From positions 248,001 through 312,000 of the forward strand of contig NZ_JAKXMK010000007.1 of NCBI RefSeq assembly GCF_022524485.1: 64,000 nt of DNA. The letters are read 5' to 3'. The notes beneath the pieces were generated by a model, which worked only from the letters and a program-made list of their open reading frames with translations, did no database searches and was not told the origin of the DNA. Positions 1 to 7,398 of this stretch are shown here, one piece after another (positions within the stretch are counted from its first letter, which is position 1; each line of letters begins with the position of its first letter). The DNA comes from Pseudonocardia alaniniphila (GTDB lineage Bacteria; Actinomycetota; Actinomycetes; Mycobacteriales; Pseudonocardiaceae). The translations under genes and the position numbers were made by a program.

Positions 1-513
1 CGCTGGGTGCACATAGGCGATGGCAACTCGCTGCGCTGCCACGAAGGATCGCTGCGGATCGGCGACAAGGTCGTTCTCGGCAAGGACAACACCATCAACT
101 GCTATCTCGATGTCGAGGTCGGCGCATCCACGATCGTGGCGGACTGGGTGTACGTCACGGACTTCGACCATCGCACCGAGGACGTGCACGTTCCCATCAA
201 GGACCAGGGCATCGTGAAGACACCGGTTCGCATCGGGCCCGATTGCTGGGTCGGGGTGAAAGTGTCAATCCTGCGTGGCACGAGGGTGGGGCGGGGTTCG
301 GTGCTCGGCGCGCACGCCGTGGTACGTGGCGACATCCCCGAGTACTCGGTGGCAGTTGGCGCGCCGGCGAGAGTTGTGCGCAACCGCCTGGCCGACTACG
401 AGGCGGGCGCCGACCGCCGCGCTGCTCTCGCCGACATCGCACGCAAGACGGAGGCCGCTGTACACGAGCGTGTCGCGCAAAGTTCCAGTAGTGCGGTCGT
501 CAAGAAGGGTTAA
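1..513 (+). CDS. Hexapeptide-repeat acyltransferase, 5' end cut by window
   Basis: The reading frame is open to the first base, so the N-terminus lies outside the window; an internal GTG at 7 is probably not the true start. The visible 170 codons show left-handed beta-helix imperfect hexapeptides and the family ending GAHAVVRGDIPEYS followed by VGAPARVV, typical of O- or N-acetyltransferases of the LbH/WcaJ-MaeB type that move an acyl group from acyl-CoA to a sugar or small molecule. The C-terminal 40 residues are a polar tail. From memory, the equivalent gene in M. tuberculosis order is Rv3034c, a putative transferase. The substrate cannot be deduced; the glucan genes next door make a sugar acceptor plausible, as inference only. 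Confidence 0.8.
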   Translation, partial: RWVHIGDGNSLRCHEGSLRIGDKVVLGKDNTINCYLDVEVGASTIVADWVYVTDFDHRTEDVHVPIKDQGIVKTPVRIGPDCWVGVKVSILRGTRVGRGSVLGAHAVVRGDIPEYSVAVGAPARVVRNRLADYEAGADRRAALADIARKTEAAVHERVAQSSSSAVVKKG

Positions 514-619
514 CAAAATCTGAATCGATGTGAGCTGCGGCAACTATGGTAACGGATGCGGCCCGTCCTGCGTTGGAATAGACGTCGGAGAAACCCCGAA
601 GCCCAGGAACAGGTGCCCC

Positions 620-778
620 ATGAAGGACGACACCGTCCGCCGCCTCAATGCTCTCGACCAGGAGTACACCGCGGCCGTCAACTCTGCCGTGGCGGAGGAC
701 CGCGACGACCTCATCCAGCAGCTCATCGCCGAGTACCCCGACGCGGCTCTGGAGATCATGAACGACGAGGCGGCCTGA
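620..778 (+). CDS. Small conserved-type hypothetical protein (52 aa)
   Basis: I do not recognise the family. The ATG at 620 was preferred over the in-frame start at 530 because AGGAAC/AGGTG purine runs lie 10-15 bases upstream and the protein begins cleanly with MKDDTVRRLNALDQEY. The product is acidic and predicted helical (DRDDLIQQLIAEYPDAALEIMNDEAA), with no signal peptide or membrane segment. It converges on the GT4 gene, and the two stops overlap by 23 bases. Codon use resembles a real gene, but the short length keeps confidence moderate. Confidence 0.55.
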   Translation: MKDDTVRRLNALDQEYTAAVNSAVAEDRDDLIQQLIAEYPDAALEIMNDEAA

Positions 779-2048
779 TCACCGCCACGGGCGCGCTGCG
801 TCCGAAGACGTTGCCAGTAGGAATCTTCGGCCGACCCAGCTGGGTCGGCCCCTCTACGGGTGCTGCCGCGTACACCGCAGCGGTACCTGCGGCGATACGG
901 GCCCAGTCGAAGTCGACGGCGAGCCGTGCCCGTGCCGTGTCAGCGCGCCGTGCCGCGGCCTCCGGGTCGTCGAGCACGGCGCCGACCGCGCCTGCGAGCG
1001 CCGTGACGTCCCCCGGCGCGAACGACAGCCCGGTCTTCCCGTCGACCACCACCTCGCCCAGGCCGCCCGCCGTCGATGCCACGAGTGGCGCTCCGGCCGC
1101 CGCCGTCTCCAGGGCCACGATCCCGAACGGCTCGTAGCGGCTCGGCAGCACCACCACGTCGACGGCCGCCAGCAAGGCCACCAGATCCTCGTCCGGCAGA
1201 TGCCCGAGAAACTCGACGCTCCGTCGCACCCGGTGCGTCCGTGCCGTCCCCACGAGCATCTCCGTGGCGGTCCCTGTGCCCGCTATCAGCGCCTTCGTGC
1301 CCGCGTGCGCGCGACGGACCCTGGGCAGCGCCGCGATCAGGTCCTGCACGCCCTTCTCGTACTCCAAGCGTCCGAAGTAGAGGAGTAATGGTTCCCCGCC
1401 GCGTGCGAACCGCTGCCGGGCGGCCGCGACACGGGACTCGTCAGCGCGCCAGCGCCGGGGCGAAATGCCGTTGTGCAGCACGGCGATGCGGGTGGGATCC
1501 AGCTCGAACAGCTCGGCGGCTTCGTCGCGCATCGCCGTCGAACACGTGATCACGGTGTCCGCCCGGTTGGCGAGCCACCACTCCGTGGAGTGCACCTGGC
1601 GGCTCAGTGGCGAGGACAGCCATCCCGCGTACCGGCCCGCTTCGGTGGCGTGGATGGTGGCCACGAGCGGCACGCCGAACACGTCCGCCAGCGCGATGGC
1701 GGGGTGGGCTACGAGCCAGTCGTGGGCGTGGACGACGTCCGGGCGCCATCCCGTGATCCGGGTAAGTGCCGTGCGGAGCAGTGCGTGTCCCATCGCGAGC
1801 GTCCACGCCACCATGTCGCGTTCGAAGTCGAGGTGCGCCGGGTCCTCGGCGACGCGCAAGACCCGCACGCCCTCGACGACCTCGTCGACCGTCGGGTGCG
1901 TGCCGGCGTCGGTGCCGCTCGGCTGCCGGGACAGGACGACGACATCGTGGCCGGCTGCCGCCAGTTCCGTCGCGAGGGCGTGCACGTGCCGGCCCAGGCC
2001 TCCGACCACCACCGGCGGGTACTCCCACGAGACCATCAGCACCCGCAC
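756..2048 (-). CDS. GT4 family alpha-glucan glycosyltransferase (Rv3032-like glycogen/MGLP synthase)
   Basis: This is a GT-B fold retaining glucosyltransferase, expected to extend alpha-1,4-glucan from an activated glucose in the cytoplasm. The N-terminal glycogen-synthase signature VSWEYPPVVVGGLGRHV lies at residues 6-22, and the donor-binding motif EPFGIVALE at about residue 306. The GTG at 2048 was chosen: it removes the overlap with the MarR stop at 2059 and begins right at the Rossmann strand VRVLMVSWEYPP; a longer frame reaches 2096. In mycobacteria the homologous gene acts with Rv3031 and Rv3030 in 6-O-methylglucose lipopolysaccharide synthesis. Here the partner genes are split off by a MarR/epoxide hydrolase insertion. 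Length (430 aa) is normal for the family. Confidence 0.85.
   Translation of the reverse strand: MRVLMVSWEYPPVVVGGLGRHVHALATELAAAGHDVVVLSRQPSGTDAGTHPTVDEVVEGVRVLRVAEDPAHLDFERDMVAWTLAMGHALLRTALTRITGWRPDVVHAHDWLVAHPAIALADVFGVPLVATIHATEAGRYAGWLSSPLSRQVHSTEWWLANRADTVITCSTAMRDEAAELFELDPTRIAVLHNGISPRRWRADESRVAAARQRFARGGEPLLLYFGRLEYEKGVQDLIAALPRVRRAHAGTKALIAGTGTATEMLVGTARTHRVRRSVEFLGHLPDEDLVALLAAVDVVVLPSRYEPFGIVALETAAAGAPLVASTAGGLGEVVVDGKTGLSFAPGDVTALAGAVGAVLDDPEAAARRADTARARLAVDFDWARIAAGTAAVYAAAPVEGPTQLGRPKIPTGNVFGRSAPVAVIRPPRRS
829..850. repeat. Perfect 22-bp palindrome in the 3' end of the GT4 gene
   Basis: Two 11-base arms (GGCCGACCCAG and its exact reverse complement) abut with no loop. It lies inside the last codons of the minus-strand glycosyltransferase and 51 bases past the stop of the convergent small gene, so it could end or stabilise transcripts coming from the left. 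There is no T-run. Confidence 0.5.
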
Positions 2049-2058
2049 ACGTCGGAAC

Positions 2059-2556
2059 CTATCCCGCCGTGGGACCCGGCCCCGACGACGCCCCATCCCG
2101 TCGTGAGGTCAGGTGGTGGTCGAGGACACGGCTCAGCAGGTCGGTCAGCTGGGCCCGTTCGTGCTGTGAGAGCGGCGCCAGCAGCGCGTCCTGCACCCCG
2201 TCCAGCGTGGCGCCGAGGCGATGGAGGCGGTCGATCCCGGCGTCGGTGATCGTGATGATGTTGCGCCGCCGGTCGGCCGGATCGTGGGCACGTACCACCA
2301 GCTTCTGCTCGGCGAGCTCGGTGACCGCCTCTACGACGTAACTGCGGTCGATCCGGCAGCGCCGTCCCAGCTCCGCCTGGCTGGCGGGGCCGAACTCCTC
2401 GAGCGCGGCGAGAAGCGCGTAGTGGTAGCGGCGCCACTCGCCGGCATCGAACGCCTCTCCCAGTAGCCGGCCCGCGTGCGTCGCCAGGTGCGTGATGAGC
2501 CACGTGGGCTTGGAGCGCAGGCGGGTGGGAGTCCGGCGGTCCGCTGGGTTGTCCAC
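2059..2556 (-). CDS. MarR-family transcriptional regulator
   Basis: A 165-residue winged-helix repressor with the MarR core at about residues 40-115 (ASQAELGRRCRIDRSYVVEAV as recognition region, then the wing AHDPADRRRNIITITDAG). It is divergently transcribed from the epoxide hydrolase gene at 2652, and the 95-bp gap holds repeated GTTGG half-sites, so it probably controls that enzyme and itself. The GTG start at 2556 has no Shine-Dalgarno sequence but has TAGCCT six bases upstream on its strand, suggesting a leaderless message. The stop lies 10 bases before the GT4 start, so read-through into GT4 is possible. Ligand unknown. Confidence 0.85.
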   Translation of the reverse strand: MDNPADRRTPTRLRSKPTWLITHLATHAGRLLGEAFDAGEWRRYHYALLAALEEFGPASQAELGRRCRIDRSYVVEAVTELAEQKLVVRAHDPADRRRNIITITDAGIDRLHRLGATLDGVQDALLAPLSQHERAQLTDLLSRVLDHHLTSRRDGASSGPGPTAG

Positions 2557-2562
2557 GCAACG

Positions 2563-2634
2563 AGGCTACAACTGTTGGTCCAGCCCACAATCTCCGCTAC
2601 TGTTGGCCGCATCAACGTTGGCCGAGCCAACATT
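2563..2634. promoter_or_regulatory. MarR/epoxide hydrolase divergent promoter with GTTGG operators
   Basis: GTTGG half-sites occur at 2574, 2602 and 2617. The last forms a clean inverted repeat, GTTGGC-CGA-GCCAAC (2617-2631), extendable to 2614-2634 with one mismatched pair. TAGCCT on the minus strand (2563-2568) is the likely -10 of the MarR gene. Binding by the adjacent MarR is inferred. Confidence 0.55.
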
Positions 2635-2651
2635 CTTGTGTGGAGGAGCCC

Positions 2652-3743
2652 ATGCTCAGCCCGTACCGCATCGAGATCCCCCAGAGCACCCTCGACGACC
2701 TTGCCGACCGCTTGGCGCGCACCCGCTGGCCCGACGAACCGCCCGCCGCCGGGTGGGACTTCGGCATCCCGCTGACCCGGGTGCAGGAGCTCGCCGAGCA
2801 CTGGCAGAAGGCCTACGACTGGCGCGAGCACGAGGCCGAGCTGAATAAGTACCCGCAGTTCGTCACGGAGATCGACGGGCAGCGCATCCATCTCCTGCAC
2901 GTACGGTGCGCCGACCCGGACGCGCTGCCGCTCGTCCTCACGCACGGCTGGCCCGGATCGATCGTCGAGTTCCTCGACGTCGTCGAACCGCTCTCGCGCG
3001 ATTTCCACCTCGTGATCCCCTCGATTCCCGGGTTCGGCTTCTCCGGCCCCACTCGGGAGCGGGGCTGGGACGTGCAGCGGGTTGCCCGGGCCTGGGCCGA
3101 GTTGATGCGCAGGCTGGGCTACGACCGTTACGGCGCCCAGGGCGGCGACTGGGGGTCGGCGATCTCCCGCGCCCTTGCCGCCGTCGCGCCCGATCACGTC
3201 GTCGGTGTGCACCTGAACTACCTGCCGACCCCACCGCCGCCCGAGGGCGAGGAGGACGGCCTCTCCGAGTCGGATCTCGAGCGTCTCGCGCGTACCAGGC
3301 GCTACCTCGCCCACCAGCCCGGGGTCCGCGTGCTGAACGCCACCCGGCCACAGTCGGTGGCGTACGCGTTGACGGACTCACCGGTCGGGCAGCTGGCCTG
3401 GCTCGCCGACGTGTTCGCCGAGTGGGGCGATCCGAGTGGGGCGGTTCCGGTAGACCGCCTGCTCACCAACGTCATGCTGTACTGGCTCACCGGCACCGCC
3501 GGTTCGTCGGCGCGGCTGAATCGGGAGAGCCCACTCGGCCCGCTGCCCTGTCCGGCGCCGGTGGGCGTCGCCGTCTTCGCCCACGACATCACCCTGCCGA
3601 TCAGGTCCCTGGCGGAGCGCGCCTACAAGATCACGCACTGGTCGGAGTTCGACCGGGGCGGCCACTTCGCGGCGCTGGAAGCTCCGGCCCTGTTTGCAGA
3701 AGACGTCCGCGCCTTCTTCCGCGACATGGACACGCATCGCTGA
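2652..3743 (+). CDS. Epoxide hydrolase, EHN-domain alpha/beta hydrolase
   Basis: A 363-residue soluble hydrolase that would open epoxides to diols. It has the N-terminal epoxide-hydrolase domain (SPYRIEIPQSTLDDLADRLARTRWP region), the oxyanion-hole motif HGWPGS at residues 98-103, the nucleophile Asp166 in GGDWGS, and the catalytic His338 in DRGGHFAALE. The ATG at 2652 follows an excellent GGAGGAG at 2642-2648, so the in-frame GTG at 2640 is rejected. It is divergent from the MarR gene and lies between two glucan genes that are linked in mycobacteria. The substrate is unknown; detoxification is a guess. Confidence 0.88.
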   Translation: MLSPYRIEIPQSTLDDLADRLARTRWPDEPPAAGWDFGIPLTRVQELAEHWQKAYDWREHEAELNKYPQFVTEIDGQRIHLLHVRCADPDALPLVLTHGWPGSIVEFLDVVEPLSRDFHLVIPSIPGFGFSGPTRERGWDVQRVARAWAELMRRLGYDRYGAQGGDWGSAISRALAAVAPDHVVGVHLNYLPTPPPPEGEEDGLSESDLERLARTRRYLAHQPGVRVLNATRPQSVAYALTDSPVGQLAWLADVFAEWGDPSGAVPVDRLLTNVMLYWLTGTAGSSARLNRESPLGPLPCPAPVGVAVFAHDITLPIRSLAERAYKITHWSEFDRGGHFAALEAPALFAEDVRAFFRDMDTHR

Positions 3744-3782
3744 TCCGCGGGCGGTCGAACAGCGTCAGGTGTCCATGTCGCG
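3720..3782. terminator. Inverted repeat bracketing the convergent gene ends
   Basis: CGCGACATGGACAC (3720-3733, inside the last epoxide hydrolase codons) is repeated in exact inverse at 3769-3782, immediately before the GH57 stop. The 35-base spacer makes a large hairpin between two convergent genes. No T-run is present, so a bidirectional terminator is inferred only. Confidence 0.4.
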
Positions 3783-5255
3783 CTAGAGGGTGCGGGCGTC
3801 GACGTGGCCGAAGGGGGCAGGTGGCCAGGACGTCATCCTGTGCACGGCCTGTGACCGGCGGTCGCTCGTCAGCCGGCCGGCTATCTCCTCCACGCGGTCG
3901 GCATGTCCGAACGCGCGCTCCCGCGCGTAGCCCGCGGCGGAGTCCTTGCTGACCATGAAGGCCCAATCGCTGGACAGCGCGAGGAGGGCCTCCTGCGCGA
4001 GGCGGTCGCGCAGGAGGTCTCGTGTCCGCGCCGGCGCGACCGCGCCGAGCAGGGCCTTCTGCACGCGCTCGTTGAGCGCCACCAGGTCCGCCACCGGTTC
4101 CCCTGCCCACACCCGCCAGTCCTTGCCCGACCCCCACGACGACGGTGGCAGCTCGACAGGTTCACCGATCAGCCCCGCCGCAACGGCCCCGCGCAGCGTC
4201 GTCACGCGGACGCCGGCGTCGGGCAGCGCGCGCAGCACCGCCTCCAGCCAGGCCGGTCCCTCGTGCCACCAGTGCCCGAAGAGCTCCGTGTCGAAGGCGG
4301 CCACGGTCAGCGCGGGCCGCCCCAGCTGTTCGCGCAGGCCGAGAAGCCGTTCTCGGACGACCGACACGAAGTCGGCGGCATCCCGCGCCACAGCGGCCGT
4401 GGCCCGCTCGGGGTCGTAGGGGTGCTTCTTCTCGGGCGGCACCGACCGCCCCGTGACGCGCGCGGGTTTCAGACCGGACGGGTGGTCGAACGTGTGGAAG
4501 TCGCGGTAATCGCGGTCGCCGGGATAGCCCGAGCGCGGCGACCAGACGCGGTAGGTGACCTCCAGGTCACGGCCGAACGCCAGCACGTCCGAGCTCCCGA
4601 CCGGGCGGGCGAGCGCGGTCTCGCCGCGCAGCGCCGGCCCGTCGACGAGGAACCGTCGCACACCGGCCGAGGCGTACCCGTGCTCCATCCCCGGCGCGTA
4701 GCCGCACTCGGGAGCCCAGATGCCCGCCGGACGCGTGCCGAGCCGGATGGTCGCGTCGGTGAGTCCCGTCTCGAGCGCGAACGTCCGGACCTCGGGCAGC
4801 AGCATCGGCGCGAACGGATGCGTCGCGGGCCCGCCGAGCAGCTCCAGAGCGCCCGCGCCGGCGAGGCGGCGCAGCACCGGCGACGCCCCGTGGCGCCACC
4901 GGGACTCGAACAGTCCCAGTGCGGCGGTCGCGGCGCGATGCTCGTACGTGGCGAGGTCCGGCAGTCGCGGGGCGGCGCCGTGGGCACGCAGCAGCCAGCC
5001 GCCGAGCCACTCGTGCATGCCCCGCAGGCAGTGCGGGTCGTCCAGCTGCGCGGCGAGCACGGGCGTGACGCCGAGGGTCAGCAGGTCGCGGTGGCCCTCG
5101 GCGGCGAGCCGCTCGACGACGTCGAGCACCGGGAGGTAGGCGTGCGCCCAGGATTGGTAGAGCCATTCCTCCCCGACGGGCCAGCGTCCGTGGTGGGCGA
5201 GCCACGGCAGGTGGCTGTGCAGTACCAGGCAGAACGTGCCTGCGGGGTCGCTCAC
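3783..5255 (-). CDS. GH57 1,4-alpha-glucan branching enzyme (Rv3031-like)
   Basis: A 490-residue glycoside hydrolase family 57 protein, expected to create alpha-1,6 branches in a cytoplasmic alpha-glucan. The first family region is HSHLPWLAHHGRWP near residues 13-26. The catalytic nucleophile is Glu183 in IWAPECGYAPG, and the acid/base Asp is about residue 322 in FDTELFGHWWHEGP. The GTG at 5255 is chosen because its GTGA overlaps the stop of the upstream methyltransferase by 4 bases, the usual sign of translational coupling; a longer frame to 5327 would overlap far more. With the methyltransferase it forms a two-gene operon equivalent to Rv3030-Rv3031. The N-terminal start is the only uncertain part. 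Confidence 0.9.
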   Translation of the reverse strand: MSDPAGTFCLVLHSHLPWLAHHGRWPVGEEWLYQSWAHAYLPVLDVVERLAAEGHRDLLTLGVTPVLAAQLDDPHCLRGMHEWLGGWLLRAHGAAPRLPDLATYEHRAATAALGLFESRWRHGASPVLRRLAGAGALELLGGPATHPFAPMLLPEVRTFALETGLTDATIRLGTRPAGIWAPECGYAPGMEHGYASAGVRRFLVDGPALRGETALARPVGSSDVLAFGRDLEVTYRVWSPRSGYPGDRDYRDFHTFDHPSGLKPARVTGRSVPPEKKHPYDPERATAAVARDAADFVSVVRERLLGLREQLGRPALTVAAFDTELFGHWWHEGPAWLEAVLRALPDAGVRVTTLRGAVAAGLIGEPVELPPSSWGSGKDWRVWAGEPVADLVALNERVQKALLGAVAPARTRDLLRDRLAQEALLALSSDWAFMVSKDSAAGYARERAFGHADRVEEIAGRLTSDRRSQAVHRMTSWPPAPFGHVDARTL

Positions 5256-6007
5256 GGGCGCACGGCGAGGGCGAGGAGATCCAGGCTCGCGTCCAGGTTG
5301 CCCGCGGTGAGCTCGAAGTCGGCGCACGTCACGGAGGTGACGTCGCGCAGCAGCGCCGCAGGCCAGCCCTCGCCGGACAGTGTGACCTCCACCTGCGCGT
5401 CGACGATCGAGCCGCCGTGGCGCGCGTCGATCTCACGCAGCCGTGCCCCGTGGTGCAGCCCGAGGATCTCGACGTCGGCGAACCCGGCGTCGCCGACCAG
5501 CAATGCCAGCTCGGCCCCGGACAGCTCACGGGTGTGGAACGGGTTCAGCGGGGTGTCGCGCCCGGGCGAGAACGTAAGCCGGTTGGGAGTGGACAGCGCC
5601 ACCGTGCCGCCCGGGCGCACCACGCGGAAGCACTCGCGCAGGAACCGCTCCTGCTCCCAGAGGTGCTCGATCACCTGCAGGGACACGAGCGCGTCGCAGG
5701 CCTCGTCACGCACCGGGAGTGCCACGAGGTTGGCGCGCGCGGCGGCGACGTGCGGGTAGCGCCGGGCCACGTGCGCGACGGTGAGCGGGTCGTAGTCCAC
5801 GGCCAGCACGGTGGGGGCGCTCCCGGCCAGCAGATCGGCGCCGTAACCCTCCCCGCATCCGGCCTCGAGCACGACGCCACCGGAGCAGCGGGTGCGCAGA
5901 GCCTTGTAGACCACCTCGTGCCGGCGGAACCAGTAGTTCTCCTCCGGGATGCCGGGCACGGTCCGCTCGCCGGTGAGGGGCAGCGCCTGAACGCCTATGT
6001 CGGTCAT
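5252..6007 (-). CDS. SAM-dependent methyltransferase (Rv3030-like)
   Basis: A class I methyltransferase of 251 residues with motif I VLEAGCGEGYG at 46-56, the acidic post-I residue in LAVDYDP, and a Methyltransf_11 core ending with FRVVRPGGTVALSTPNR. In mycobacteria the homologue acts in methylglucose lipopolysaccharide synthesis, probably methylating sugar hydroxyls of the growing polymer. ATG 6007 (MTDIGVQALPLTGERTVPG) is chosen; the frame stays open to 6244 but that extension is Arg/Cys-rich and lacks gene-like composition. It is the first gene of the operon with GH57, and its own promoter should lie in the 235-bp divergent gap 6008-6242. Confidence 0.85.
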   Translation of the reverse strand: MTDIGVQALPLTGERTVPGIPEENYWFRRHEVVYKALRTRCSGGVVLEAGCGEGYGADLLAGSAPTVLAVDYDPLTVAHVARRYPHVAAARANLVALPVRDEACDALVSLQVIEHLWEQERFLRECFRVVRPGGTVALSTPNRLTFSPGRDTPLNPFHTRELSGAELALLVGDAGFADVEILGLHHGARLREIDARHGGSIVDAQVEVTLSGEGWPAALLRDVTSVTCADFELTAGNLDASLDLLALAVRP

Positions 6008-6242
6008 CGCGGGACGACCATGGACGAGCTGATCGCCTGCGCACCGGAGTGAGATCTCACGCGCGGACCGTCTCAGACGGCACGGGGGAGGTCCACGAGT
6101 GCCCTCGCGCAGTTCGGCGCACGGCCGGTGAACGTCGTCGAGCGAGCGCGCGTGGATCCGTCGGAGACGTAACGAGCGGCCGCCCGGAGCGATCGAGCAG
6201 GAGCAGCCCCCAGCGCAGGGGCGCGGCCAAGGGGGGCGGCAC

Positions 6243-6764
6243 ATGACGCAGGACGGGCCACCGCAGCAGCCGAACCTTCAGCGCCGGCTCCGGCGGCGCA
6301 CGACATGGCCATGGGTGGTCGGTGCGGGTGTGCTCCTGCTCGGCGTGGTCATCGGTACCGGAGTGCGGATCTCGCCGCCGTCGACCAGCGCGTCGGTGCC
6401 GCCGCCTCCCCACCGCGCGGTCGACGCGCGGGAGTGGCAGGTCATCGCGAAGGACCCCGATGCCTACCAGGGCGAGCGCATCGTCGTGTACGGGCACGTG
6501 ACCCAGATCGACCCCGCCGCGGGCGAATCCACCGTCCGTGCCAACGTCGACGGCGTCGGGCACGACGGCGAGGATCGCGCCTATCTGAAGTACACGACGA
6601 TCACGATGCTCAGTGGGGACGCGAAAGCTCTCGACGGCGTCGTCAGCGGGGATCTGTTCACCGCGGAGGTCACCGTGCGCGGGTCGATGTCGTACGACAC
6701 GCAGGTCGGGGGGAACGCGACGGTGCCCGTGCTCGCGATCGACTCCATCCACGTGACGGGCTAG
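6243..6764 (+). CDS. Membrane-anchored hypothetical protein, single N-terminal TM
   Basis: A 173-residue protein with a cytoplasmic basic head (RRLRRRTTWP), one transmembrane helix at about residues 22-42, a Pro/Ser linker, and an extracytoplasmic domain rich in beta strands (YQGERIVVYGHVTQID ... YLKYTTITML ... FTAEVTVRGSMSY). The domain looks OB-fold-like, but I cannot assign a family. Start ATG 6243 follows GGGGGCGGCAC. It is divergent from the methyltransferase. Codon use is gene-like. Function unknown; an envelope role is suggested only by topology. Confidence 0.7.
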   Translation: MTQDGPPQQPNLQRRLRRRTTWPWVVGAGVLLLGVVIGTGVRISPPSTSASVPPPPHRAVDAREWQVIAKDPDAYQGERIVVYGHVTQIDPAAGESTVRANVDGVGHDGEDRAYLKYTTITMLSGDAKALDGVVSGDLFTAEVTVRGSMSYDTQVGGNATVPVLAIDSIHVTG

Positions 6765-6770
6765 CTCGGG

Positions 6771-7033
6771 TCACGTCTCCGGCACGCGGAAGAGCGTGAA
6801 GAACTGCTGTGCCGCGGCGAGGTCGCCGCCGGCCTCGAGGACGCCGGCTGCCGCGCCCGACGCGAGGGTCGCGTCGCTGAAGATGAGGTCCAACAGAACC
6901 GGCACGGGGCTCGGACGGTGGCGTCGACGGCTCCGGTGGCGCTGTGCCTGACGTCGACCGAGCCCGGATGTACCCGGGCGTCGAACGAGTCCGTGCCCAC
7001 GAGCAGTCGGATCGCGATCGTCGGGGGTGGCAT
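6771..7033 (-). pseudogene. Frameshifted remnant of a SCP2-like C-terminal domain (HxlR-type regulator)
   Basis: Two minus-strand frames join to give one recognisable pattern. The first reads IAIRLLVGTDSFDARVHPG and DAVDATVRA-like text; after a shift near 6905-6912 the other reads VPVLLDLIFSDATLASG and AAQQFFTLFRVPET. That order matches the SCP2-like domain found at the C-terminus of some HxlR regulators (strand-rich core, then a short helix ending in FxTLFxxP). No intact winged helix lies upstream. I therefore call a decayed fragment; a sequencing error could also explain the shift but would not restore the missing N-terminus. Confidence 0.45.
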
Positions 7034-7065
7034 CCGCGGGGTGAGCCGCTTCCACCGGAGCCCGG

Positions 7066-7398
7066 TCAGCCGTGGGGCCTCGGGCGGGGAGCGGGGCTTC
7101 CCTTGACGGTGAGCACGCCGCCGACGTCGTGCGTGAGCCAGGCGAGGATCGTCGTGTCGTCGAGGGTGAGCGGGACTCGTGGACCCGACCAGCTCAACGT
7201 GGCCGTCGGCCGGTGGTCCAGCGCGTCTTGGAGCAGCGCGGCGAGCTCTGGGGTGGCCAGCACCGTCACCCCGTTGTGGCTGATGGGTCTGCCGCCGGGC
7301 AAGCCCTCGGCTGCGTCGGGCCCCGTGCTGAGTACGTAGCCGCAGCCCTGCCGGTCGTCGTAACCGGTCACGATCAAGGTCTTGCTCCCGTTACTCAC
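7066..7398 (-). CDS. Hypothetical protein (110 aa) coupled to the DUF302 lipoprotein
   Basis: The GTG at 7398 overlaps the stop of the upstream lipoprotein gene as GTGA, so the two are almost certainly co-translated. The product has no signal peptide or membrane helix and looks like a small alpha/beta domain: KTLIVTGYDDRQGCGYVLST, then GVTVLATPELAALLQDALDH and PRVPLTLDDTTILAWLTHDV. I do not recognise the family. Its stop is followed by the decayed regulator remnant. Function unknown; pairing with a DUF302 lipoprotein is the only clue. Confidence 0.6.
   Translation of the reverse strand: MSNGSKTLIVTGYDDRQGCGYVLSTGPDAAEGLPGGRPISHNGVTVLATPELAALLQDALDHRPTATLSWSGPRVPLTLDDTTILAWLTHDVGGVLTVKGSPAPRPRPHG

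Noticed and set aside
3903..5759. 618-codon plus-strand frame opposite the GH57 and methyltransferase genes
   Set aside because: It is antisense to two well-supported genes; composition reflects GC-rich codon shadows.
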